Source: Roseomonas sp.
Lineage (GTDB): Bacteria > Pseudomonadota > Alphaproteobacteria > Acetobacterales > Acetobacteraceae
DNA: 6,336 bases
Assembly (NCBI GenBank): GCA_020249415.1
Contig: JADCFR010000078.1
Coordinates: forward strand, 1-6,336
Direction: 5' to 3'
This document shows, piece after piece, positions 1-6,336 of this stretch (its first letter is position 1; each line of letters opens with the position of its first letter). The position numbers and the translations under genes are program-made. The notes beneath the pieces are model-generated. The model was not told the DNA's origin. It did not search any database and was given only the letters and a program-made list of their open reading frames with translations.

Positions 1-487
1 AAGGCAAATCCGTATCGCCCGTCGCCGCCCCCGCGCGCGTCAACAGCGCATGCGCCTGGTCGCGATGATGCGTCTGGTGGTTGAAGAAATGCCCGACCGT
101 GATCCAAAGCGGCATACTGACTTCGCGTGCCGCAATGCCGGAATACCAGATTAGCGGAGCGGCCAGGGCTTCGGGTGTTAGGCGCGCGGCCCAGGCTTCG
201 ATCTTCGCATCCGCCGCTACGCGCTGGGTTTTAAGCTCCGCCCAATCCGTGATCATGACAGGGCTTTGCTTCATGCCGACAGCGGGTTTCTCCCAGCCGT
301 CAAAGCGGCTCATCCAGGTGCTATCGCCCCACAGCAAATGGCAAAGCGTGCCCTGAATGCTGCCCCAAAAGGCACCGCCATCGGCCTGCCGTGCGCTGGC
401 ATCGAGCCCATCCGCAGCCGCGTAAAGCCGGCGATTCATTTCGCTGTTATAGGCGGCCATCATGCGGCACCACTCGGGTGAGATCAT
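1..487 (-). CDS. DinB-family putative metalloprotein, 3' end cut by window edge
   Basis: Translation from the ATG at 487-485 gives 162 residues and stays open at base 1, so the C-terminus is missing. It begins MISPEWCRMMAAYNSEMNRR. The layout fits the DinB/YfiT-like four-helix bundle: an early Met/Trp-rich helix, His50 in the motif TLCHLLWGD, then His137 and His141 in HFFNHQTHHRDQ. In this family three such histidines bind a divalent metal, and some members are thiol-dependent transferases or hydrolases; here the substrate is unknown. It has no link to DNA polymerase IV, which is also called DinB. The start codon overlaps the stop of the upstream two-domain acetyltransferase as ATGA, which points to translational coupling, and an AGGTGG motif sits just upstream. 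No signal peptide is visible, so it is probably cytoplasmic. The fold call is firm; the function is not. Confidence 0.85.
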   Translation of the reverse strand, partial: MISPEWCRMMAAYNSEMNRRLYAAADGLDASARQADGGAFWGSIQGTLCHLLWGDSTWMSRFDGWEKPAVGMKQSPVMITDWAELKTQRVAADAKIEAWAARLTPEALAAPLIWYSGIAAREVSMPLWITVGHFFNHQTHHRDQAHALLTRAGAATGDTDLP

Positions 488-1479
488 GCGCCACCTATGT
501 GCTTGTAGAAGAATACGGTCGCAGATGCGCTGCCATCCGCATTCAGCGCAAAGCCCGGAATGCGCCCGGCTTCCTGCCAGCCAAGACGACGATACAAAGC
601 CTCACCGGCATCATCCGCGCGCGTATCGAGTGTGAGTAACCGCCGCCCGCGCTGAGCAGCCTCCGCTTCCAAGGCCGCCATCAGCGCCTGCCCCACGCCG
701 CGCCGCCGCGCTTCCGGATGCACAAGCAGCTTCGCCACTTCTGCGCGATGCGGCTGATTGGGTGGCATCGCCAGATCAAGCGTGACGGTGCCCACCAGCG
801 CGCCATCTGCCCAGGCGACCCAAATGGCTTTCTTGCCAAGCGCGATATCGGCCAGGCTGCGGCGCCAGAAGCCCTGCGCGGCCTCGGTGCTTAACGGTGG
901 CAGGAAGGACACCGAAGCGCCGGCGGTAACGCAGGCCATCAGAATATCGGCCAAGGGCCTTTCGGCATGTTCGGCGGCTGAGGCATCCAGCATGTGTACC
1001 GCGACACTACGCGCCGGCTTCATGAAGGGAAATTCGAGCGAATTGGAAAGATCATTCAAAATGCGGATCGGCCCCTGCCGGACATAGCCAAGCTTTGCGT
1101 AGAATGTATGCGCGCGGGTGAAGCGTGTGTCGGACCAAAGCCGGATCACCTCAGCCCCCGCATCCCGCGCATGGGCTTCCGCCGCTTGCATCAGCGCCAA
1201 GGCCAGGCCCGTGCCGCGCTGACTGGCCGCGACATAGACGCGGCAAATCTCCCAATCCGGCGAGCCAGGCAGCGGATGCACGGCGGCCATGCCAACCACC
1301 GCGCCCGCTTCTTCCGCGACCCACAGCGCGCCATCCTGTTCGGCGAAATAGCTGGCCAGCGCGCGAAGCTCCGGCAGCTCCCCATCCAGATCGAAGACGC
1401 AGCCGGGATATTCCGCCCAGCAATCGCGGATCAACGTAATGAAGCCCGCCGCATCCGTATCGCGCCCGGCGCGCAGCAT
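484..1479 (-). CDS. Tandem (two-domain) GNAT N-acetyltransferase
   Basis: A 331-residue protein with two GNAT acyl-CoA-dependent acetyltransferase domains. Domain 1 covers about residues 1-150. Its acetyl-CoA loop is SQRGTGLA at 86-93, after strand RVYV (80-83), and it ends in the typical AHTFYAKLGY (123-132). Domain 2 covers about 160-331. Its loop is RRRGVGQALM (258-267) after LLVHPEA, with EALYRRLGW (293-301) as its closing motif. Both domains keep the glycines that hold the pyrophosphate, so both could bind acetyl-CoA, although domain 1 has Ser where Gln/Arg is usual at the loop start. GNAT enzymes acetylate amines of small molecules or proteins; the substrate cannot be read here. The ATG is 7 bp after the stop of the upstream aminotransferase, without a clear Shine-Dalgarno. 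The gene ends in a 4-bp overlap with the DinB-family gene. It is cytoplasmic, with no signal peptide. Confidence 0.9.
   Translation of the reverse strand: MLRAGRDTDAAGFITLIRDCWAEYPGCVFDLDGELPELRALASYFAEQDGALWVAEEAGAVVGMAAVHPLPGSPDWEICRVYVAASQRGTGLALALMQAAEAHARDAGAEVIRLWSDTRFTRAHTFYAKLGYVRQGPIRILNDLSNSLEFPFMKPARSVAVHMLDASAAEHAERPLADILMACVTAGASVSFLPPLSTEAAQGFWRRSLADIALGKKAIWVAWADGALVGTVTLDLAMPPNQPHRAEVAKLLVHPEARRRGVGQALMAALEAEAAQRGRRLLTLDTRADDAGEALYRRLGWQEAGRIPGFALNADGSASATVFFYKHIGGA
491..496 (-). promoter_or_regulatory. Ribosome binding site for the DinB-family gene
   Basis: The minus strand reads AGGTGG three bases before the ATG at 487, inside the last codons of the upstream acetyltransferase gene. 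AGGTG matches the anti-Shine-Dalgarno sequence. Spacing is a little short, but with the ATGA overlap it supports this start. Confidence 0.45.
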
Positions 1480-1486
1480 CGCAGGT

Positions 1487-2689
1487 TCAGCTCAATTCGC
1501 GGCAGAATTCCTGAATGCGGCCGCAGGCCTCACGCAGGTTTTCCGTATCGGTCGCATAGGAAATCCGCAAATAGGGGGACATGCCATAAGCCGTGCCCTG
1601 CACGGTCGCGACGTATTTTTCTTCAAGCAGCGCCATGGCGAAATCCGTATCGGTTTCAATCTTGCGCCCGCCCTTGCTGGTTTTGCCGATGCAGCCGGCA
1701 ATATTCGGGAAAACGTAAAACGCCCCTTCTGGCTTGTGGCAGGAAATGCCCGGCGCGGCATTCAACATCTCCACCACCAGATCGCGACGCTGGCGATATT
1801 CTTCTGCCCTTTCGCGCACCAGTTCCTGCGGGCCATCCAAAGCCGCGGCAACCGCGGCTTGGGAGATGGTGGAAACCCCCGCGGTCGCCTGGCCCTGCAT
1901 ATTCATCATGCCCTTGATCAGCGCCTTGGGTCCGCCACAAAAGCCCACGCGCCAGCCGGTCATGGCATAGGTTTTCGACGCACCATTGACCGTGAGGGTA
2001 CGGTCCTTCAGGCGCGGTTCCACATCGGCAATCGTGCAGAATTCGAACCCGTCATAGATCAGGTGTTCATACATATCATCGGTCATGATCCAGACATGCG
2101 GGTGCTTCATCAGCACCGCCGCAATTGCCTGCATTTCCGCGCGTGAACAGGCGGCACCCGTTGGATTATTCGGGAAATTCAGCATCACCCATTTGGTCTT
2201 GGGCGTGATGGCGGCATCCAAATCCTCGGGTCGCAGCTTGAAGCCGTTATTCTGCGGGCAATTGATGGTCACCGGCACACCGCCCGCAACCTTCGCCATT
2301 TCGGCGTATGAGACCCAATAGGGCGCGGGGATCAGCACCTCATCACCCGGATCAACCGTCGCCATGAAGGCGTTGAAGATGCTTTGCTTGCCACCATTGG
2401 TGACCATGATCTCATCCAAAGCGTAATCAAGGTTATTGTCGCGCTTGAATTTCCGCTGCACCGCTTCCTTGAGCCGCTTGGTGCCATCCTGCGGCGGGTA
2501 CTTCGTATCACCCGCAAGCGCGGCCTGATGCGCTGCTTCAATGGCGTGTGGTGGCGAGGGAAAGTCGGGCTCGCCAGAGGCCAGGCTGATCACCTTGATG
2601 CCTTGCGCGGCCAATTCCCGCGCCTTGATCGTCATGATCACGGAAGCGGAGATGGAAACGCGGTTCAAACGTTCGGCAAGGGCGGGCAT
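1487..2689 (-). CDS. Class I PLP-dependent aminotransferase (AatA-like paralogue)
   Basis: A 400-residue fold-type I aminotransferase of the aspartate aminotransferase Ib group. It transfers an amino group from an amino acid to a 2-oxo acid using pyridoxal phosphate. Visible residues, numbered from the ATG at 2689: Tyr64 of TKYPPQDGT, the cofactor loop GGKQ (99-102), Trp125, NNPTG with Asn175, Asp204 and Tyr207 in TDDMYEHL, the Schiff-base lysine Lys239 in ASKTYAMTGWR, Arg247, and Arg375 in YLRISYA, which binds the substrate carboxylate. Lys101 corresponds to the lysine that recognises acidic side chains in the Thermus thermophilus enzyme. It differs from its neighbour at 3180-4382 around KYPPQDGT and in TAGVSTISQ (268-276), where the neighbour has TSNTSSVSQ, so the substrate may not be aspartate. 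A TTG at 2695 is in frame, but the AGGA at 2700-2703 is better spaced for the ATG. The upstream acetyltransferase ends 32 bp before, and the next gene starts 7 bp after. Confidence 0.93.
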   Translation of the reverse strand: MPALAERLNRVSISASVIMTIKARELAAQGIKVISLASGEPDFPSPPHAIEAAHQAALAGDTKYPPQDGTKRLKEAVQRKFKRDNNLDYALDEIMVTNGGKQSIFNAFMATVDPGDEVLIPAPYWVSYAEMAKVAGGVPVTINCPQNNGFKLRPEDLDAAITPKTKWVMLNFPNNPTGAACSRAEMQAIAAVLMKHPHVWIMTDDMYEHLIYDGFEFCTIADVEPRLKDRTLTVNGASKTYAMTGWRVGFCGGPKALIKGMMNMQGQATAGVSTISQAAVAAALDGPQELVRERAEEYRQRRDLVVEMLNAAPGISCHKPEGAFYVFPNIAGCIGKTSKGGRKIETDTDFAMALLEEKYVATVQGTAYGMSPYLRISYATDTENLREACGRIQEFCRELS

Positions 2690-2699
2690 CGACAAGCAT

Positions 2700-2703
2700 T
2701 CCT
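2700..2703 (-). promoter_or_regulatory. Ribosome binding site deciding the aminotransferase start
   Basis: The minus strand carries AGGA ten bases before the ATG at 2689 and four bases before the in-frame TTG at 2695. The spacing and the stronger start codon favour the ATG. This also makes the protein exactly as long as its paralogue (400 residues), with the first residues in register. Confidence 0.5.
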
Positions 2704-2721
2704 ATTTGAGAAAGGATTAGA

Positions 2722-4415
<1,694 letters not shown>

Positions 4416-4444
4416 CTAATCCCGCGCCCCTGCTGCATCAACCC

Positions 4445-4492
4445 GGTTAGATCAGCTCCGCGCCCCAATCAGGCGGCAGCGATTCTCTAACC
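4445..4492. repeat. Inverted repeat with 7-bp arms in the aminotransferase leader
   Basis: GGTTAGA at 4445-4451 is the exact reverse complement of TCTAACC at 4486-4492, with 34 bases between. It lies about 63-110 bases upstream of the aminotransferase ATG, close to the weak promoter candidate. It could be the base of a leader RNA stem or a paired protein site; chance cannot be excluded. Confidence 0.35.
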
Positions 4493-4532
4493 CGTTGTTT
4501 AGCAATATTTTCTAAGCCGCCAAACGTGGCCT

Positions 4533-4553
4533 CTGGGCATGAAAATGCTCCAG
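4533..4553. repeat. Hairpin just downstream of the first lipoprotein stop
   Basis: On the plus strand CTGG-GCAT, loop GAAA, ATGC-T-CCAG forms an 8-bp stem with one bulged T. On the minus transcript the loop is TTTC. It starts 2 bases after the lipoprotein TAG and right after its T6 run. No second T-run follows it on the minus strand, so it is not a canonical terminator on its own. It may protect the 3' end of the lipoprotein mRNA. Confidence 0.4.
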
Positions 4554-4554
4554 G

Positions 4555-4920
4555 CTAAAAAAGCCGCAGAGGGCGGAGCCCTGCATAGGTAAAGCCCCGA
4601 TTGGTCAGGCAATTTGTGCGCACTGCCCGCCTTGCAGGGGCATTCGCATCGTAGGTGCGGTATTCGGCTGCGCGCCAACCTGGATGGCGCACAACTCTGC
4701 ACTGCTTGATGCCGTTGCTCTTCCAGCAGCGTGTCTCGCCGGGATCGTACCCTGCCGGTCGCGTCATTTCTGTGACCAAGCGCGGCATGATCTGTGCTGC
4801 CGCAAATCTGGTGCAGGCCGCTTGCGCAGCGTCCGCCTCGGCCTCCGTAACGCCCGGTTTTTCCCAGCGTTCAGCACAGGCTGCGAGGAACAGAAGAAGA
4901 CATAAGGCAGGTTTGCGCAT
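4555..4920 (-). CDS. Small lipoprotein of unknown function, paralogue of the 5152-5517 gene
   Basis: A 121-residue protein that I do not recognise as a named family. It starts MRKPALCLLLFLAACAERW. After a short basic start and a hydrophobic stretch comes the lipobox LAAC with Cys15, so signal peptidase II cleavage and lipid attachment are expected. Residue +2 is Ala, not Asp, which suggests the outer membrane. The mature part has four cysteines (36, 65, 74, 104) that are kept in the paralogue and could form two disulfides in the periplasm. Residues 16-37 (AERWEKPG, then DAAQAACT) and the end GFTY-x-GLRPLRLF are nearly identical to the paralogue; the middle is divergent. Overall identity is about 55% by hand with two small gaps. 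It starts at ATG 4920 without a Shine-Dalgarno. A 231-bp gap upstream suggests its own promoter. Confidence 0.82.
   Translation of the reverse strand: MRKPALCLLLFLAACAERWEKPGVTEAEADAAQAACTRFAAAQIMPRLVTEMTRPAGYDPGETRCWKSNGIKQCRVVRHPGWRAAEYRTYDANAPARRAVRTNCLTNRGFTYAGLRPLRLF
4557..4582 (-). terminator. Terminator-like dyad and T6 run overlapping the lipoprotein stop
   Basis: On the minus strand AGGGC-TCC-GCCCT (4582-4570), or alternatively CCGC-CCTCT-GCGG (4576-4564), is followed by TTTTTT at 4562-4557. That run forms the last two codons (CTT TTT) plus the first base of TAG. The stems are short and the first is 7 bases from the T-run, so strength is uncertain. Confidence 0.35.
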
Positions 4921-4925
4921 GACCG

Positions 4926-4944
4926 AAGCATGATCCGGATGCTT
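4926..4944. repeat. Inverted repeat at the lipoprotein ribosome-binding position
   Basis: AAGCAT (4926-4931) and ATGCTT (4939-4944) are perfect inverted arms around GATCCGG. The inner ATCCGGAT is itself an 8-bp palindrome. The element sits 6-24 bases before the ATG at 4920, where the ribosome would bind, and no Shine-Dalgarno is seen there. It could be an operator or a hairpin that limits translation. Confidence 0.45.
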
Positions 4945-4963
4945 GGCAAATTGATGGCGCTGA

Positions 4964-4982
4964 TGCCTTATTTACAAAGGCA
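4964..4982. repeat. Inverted repeat, 6-bp arms, upstream of lipoprotein
   Basis: TGCCTT (4964-4969), loop ATTTACA, AAGGCA (4977-4982). The arms match perfectly. It lies 44-62 bases before the lipoprotein ATG, in the part of the gap where a promoter would be expected. CGCTGATG occurs as a direct repeat on either side (4959-4966 and 4987-4994). Confidence 0.4.
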
Positions 4983-5008
4983 AGATCGCTGATGAATCAA
5001 TGCAAATG

Positions 5009-5036
5009 GCCACAAGATTAGGGCATGATTTGTGGC
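5009..5036. repeat. Inverted repeat, 7-bp arms, upstream of lipoprotein
   Basis: GCCACAA (5009-5015) and TTGTGGC (5030-5036) are perfect inverted arms around a 14-base spacer. The geometry would suit a dimeric regulator site or an RNA hairpin. It is the outermost of three dyads in this gap. Confidence 0.4.
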
Positions 5037-5151
5037 TAAGATTTTCTCGAAATTTGTGCGCCGCAAGATGCAAAGGCTTCGCGCAAGCATCCGGGTCACA
5101 GGCCGGATATACTGCCACCAAGAGAGGGAACCGGTCAGCACGGCCCAGATG

Positions 5152-5517
5152 TCAAAAAAGCCTGAGCGGCCTGAGGCCCTTATAGGTGAAGCCCTGCTCC
5201 GCCAGGCATTTGGCGCGGGCTTCCTGCCGGATGGGGATATTCACATCCACCCAATCATAGATCGGCGGGCGGAGCCGCGGCGGGCGACGGGTGCAATTCG
5301 TCACGCCATTGGGGCTGGTCCAGCAGCGCGTTTCGCCTGGTTCCCAATAGGCGGGCTGGACCTGCATCCAGACCATGGCGGGCTTGATCTGTTCCGCCGC
5401 CTGAGCGGTGCAGGCGGCTTGCGCCGCATCCGAATCGGCTTCCGTCGCACCGGGCTTTTCCCAGCGCTCGGCACAGGCGGCCAGCAGCACGGCAAGGGCA
5501 AGGGGCAGTACGCGCAT
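5152..5517 (-). CDS. Small lipoprotein of unknown function, upstream paralogue
   Basis: A 121-residue protein, the same length as its paralogue at 4555-4920. The signal peptide MRVLPLALAVLLAAC ends in lipobox LAAC with Cys15; Ala at +2 suggests outer-membrane sorting. The mature protein has Cys36, Cys65, Cys75 and Cys104, all matched in the paralogue, so two periplasmic disulfides are possible. The central part is Pro/Trp-rich (PAYWEPGETRCW, then RRPPRLRPP). The end is again GLRPLRLF. Compared with the paralogue, five of those eight C-terminal codons differ, all synonymously. That suggests selection on the peptide rather than a very recent copy. The ATG at 5517 has no Shine-Dalgarno but a TATAGA hexamer 6 bases upstream. 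It starts 45 bp after the permease stop, so it could share that transcript or have its own promoter. Function unknown. Confidence 0.82.
   Translation of the reverse strand: MRVLPLALAVLLAACAERWEKPGATEADSDAAQAACTAQAAEQIKPAMVWMQVQPAYWEPGETRCWTSPNGVTNCTRRPPRLRPPIYDWVDVNIPIRQEARAKCLAEQGFTYKGLRPLRLF
5154..5181 (-). terminator. Terminator-like dyad and T6 run overlapping the upstream lipoprotein stop
   Basis: On the minus strand AAGGGCCT (5181-5174) can pair with AGGCTTTT (5163-5156) with two G-U pairs and a 10-base loop. A compact alternative is GGCC-TCA-GGCC (5178-5168). TTTTTT at 5159-5154 lies in codons CTT TTT and the first base of TGA. The position matches the paralogue exactly. Confidence 0.35.
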
Positions 5518-5523
5518 GAGCGA

Positions 5524-5529
5524 TCTATA
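5524..5529 (-). promoter_or_regulatory. Possible -10 element giving a leaderless lipoprotein mRNA
   Basis: The minus strand reads TATAGA six bases before the ATG at 5517, so a start about 7 bases downstream would fall on or near the ATG. This fits the missing Shine-Dalgarno. No good -35 is seen 16-18 bases upstream, so confidence is low. Confidence 0.25.
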
Positions 5530-5562
5530 GCGGTAAAGTCAGGACTGAATCATGGCGGCGCC

Positions 5563-6336
5563 TCATGCCCGCCGCCGCCCCAGCAGCCAAATGGCCAGGG
5601 CCAGCATGCTGCCCACACCCAGCACCACGAGGGCGCCGAGCGCATTCACCTCTGGCGTCAGGCCAAGGCGCAGCATGGAAAACAGCGCAATCGGCAGCGT
5701 GGTCCCGGCGGGGCCCGAGACGAAGGAGGCAATCACCACATCATCCAGCGAAAGCGTGAAGGCCAGCAACCAGCCCGCCACCAGGGCGGGCGCGATCAGG
5801 GGGAGCGTGATGGTCCAAAACGCCACAAGGGGTGTCGCGCCCAAATCCATCGCGGCTTCTTCCAGGGAAGTTTCCGCCTCGGCCAGTCGCGCCTGCACCA
5901 CCACCGCGACATAGGCCGCGCCAAAGCCGGCATGGGCCAGCAGGATGGTGAAGGCGCCGCGTCCGGCGGGCCAGCCCATCAGCCCTTCCAGGGCGACAAA
6001 AAGCAGCAACAGCGAAAGCCCGATCACCACTTCCGGCAATACCAGCGGCGCACCAATCAGCGCACCAAACAACGCCCGCCCGCGAAAAGGCCCAAACCGT
6101 GCCAGCGCAAAGGCAATGCCGCCGCCAGCCAGCACCGCCAGCGTCGCGCTGGCAGCAGCGATGCGCAGCGACAGCCAGGCAGCTTCCAGCAGCCTTTCAT
6201 TCGCCGCCAGCACGCTGAACCAGCGCAGCGAAAACCCGCCCCATTGGAAGGGAATGCGATCCGCGCTGAAGGCAAAGCCCACCAGCAGCAGGATGTGCAA
6301 CCACAGGAACAGGACGCCCGCCAGCATCACCGCGCG
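5563..6336 (-). CDS. potI: ABC transporter permease, PotI/PotC type (polyamine-like uptake), probably 5' partial
   Basis: Inner-membrane permease of the spermidine/putrescine-type importer family. It works with a partner permease (PotB/PotH type), an ATPase and a periplasmic binding protein, which must lie outside the window. Numbered from the GTG at 6330 it has 255 residues. Six hydrophobic segments lie at about 3-22, 53-77, 87-113, 127-147, 178-202 and 229-250. The EAA loop that docks with the ATPase is EEAAMDLGATPL (157-168) with Glu158, Gly164 and the later LP (176-177). GWLLAFTLSLDD (186-197) and the following SFVSGP (202-207) are, from memory, very close to E. coli PotI. The frame stays open to the edge (Arg-Ala before the GTG). 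The first segment begins about 15 residues earlier than in E. coli PotI, so the true start is probably upstream; ATG 6327 is the alternative. Putrescine as substrate is inferred. Confidence 0.88.
   Translation of the reverse strand, partial: RAVMLAGVLFLWLHILLLVGFAFSADRIPFQWGGFSLRWFSVLAANERLLEAAWLSLRIAAASATLAVLAGGGIAFALARFGPFRGRALFGALIGAPLVLPEVVIGLSLLLLFVALEGLMGWPAGRGAFTILLAHAGFGAAYVAVVVQARLAEAETSLEEAAMDLGATPLVAFWTITLPLIAPALVAGWLLAFTLSLDDVVIASFVSGPAGTTLPIALFSMLRLGLTPEVNALGALVVLGVGSMLALAIWLLGRRRA

Larger units (their letters stand above)
4921..5151 (-). promoter_or_regulatory. AT-rich intergenic region between the two lipoproteins
   Basis: This 231-bp gap has no supported gene. Bases 4941-5060 have 51 G/C in 120 (about 43%), clearly below the coding DNA around it. 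It holds three inverted repeats, listed separately, within about 110 bp upstream of the lipoprotein ATG at 4920. It probably carries that gene's promoter, but I could not pick a convincing -35/-10 pair. The half nearest the upstream lipoprotein (5061-5151) shows nothing recognisable. Confidence 0.4.

Noticed and set aside
1..487. DNA polymerase IV (also named DinB)
   Set aside because: The protein has the three-histidine metal-site layout of the DinB/YfiT-like fold and no polymerase motif; only the name is shared.
994..1917. Long plus-strand open frames (for example 994-1917 and 1439-2146) opposite the acetyltransferase and aminotransferase genes
   Set aside because: They are antisense shadows of clearly coding minus-strand genes in GC-rich DNA, with Arg/Pro/Ala-rich translations and no domain motif.
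4499..4537. 13-codon minus-strand frame MPRGHVWRLRKYC that could be an attenuator leader peptide
   Set aside because: No Shine-Dalgarno, no run of a regulatory codon, and no alternative terminator stem before the aminotransferase gene.
5000..5185. Short plus-strand open frame across the lipoprotein gap
   Set aside because: 61 codons, no ribosome binding site or recognisable motif, and it runs into the antisense of the lipoprotein end.
5563..6336. Link between the polyamine-type permease and the lipoproteins as one transport system
   Set aside because: The 45-bp spacing allows co-transcription, but the lipoproteins are too small and lack any binding-protein motif, so a joint function is not supported.

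Overview
The window (about 60% GC) looks like chromosomal DNA of an alphaproteobacterium, possibly in the Rhodospirillales/Acetobacterales. This rests on the GC content, a PotI/PotC-type permease, and aminotransferases of the AatA type typical of Alphaproteobacteria; the lineage is an inference. Every gene I can support lies on the minus strand, so transcription runs from high to low coordinates. No rRNA, tRNA, CRISPR array, insertion sequence or integrase was seen.

In transcription order: (1) 6336-5563, a PotI/PotC-like ABC permease whose 5' end is probably cut by the window edge. (2) 5517-5152 and 4920-4555, two 121-residue lipoproteins that are tandem paralogues. They share an N-terminal block, four cysteines beyond the lipobox Cys, and an identical C-terminal octapeptide whose last codons carry a T6 run. 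A 231-bp, comparatively AT-rich gap with three inverted repeats separates them. (3) 4382-1, a tight five-gene unit: AatA-type aminotransferase, small GNAT acetyltransferase, second AatA-type aminotransferase, two-domain GNAT protein, and a DinB-fold protein cut at its 3' end. Junctions are a 4-bp overlap, about 32 bp, 7 bp and a 4-bp overlap, so this is very likely one transcript.

The two aminotransferases are each 400 residues from their best ATG. They align without gaps and share about 56% of residues by hand count. All core PLP residues fall at the same positions in both, but several residues that could affect substrate choice differ. One is probably the housekeeping aspartate (perhaps also prephenate) aminotransferase; the other may have diverged in substrate.

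The most notable points are the aminotransferase/acetyltransferase/aminotransferase/acetyltransferase/DinB gene order, and the lipoprotein pair in which protein conservation and a possible terminator coincide at the stop codon. I found nothing I would call a clearly new defence, mobile or RNA system.
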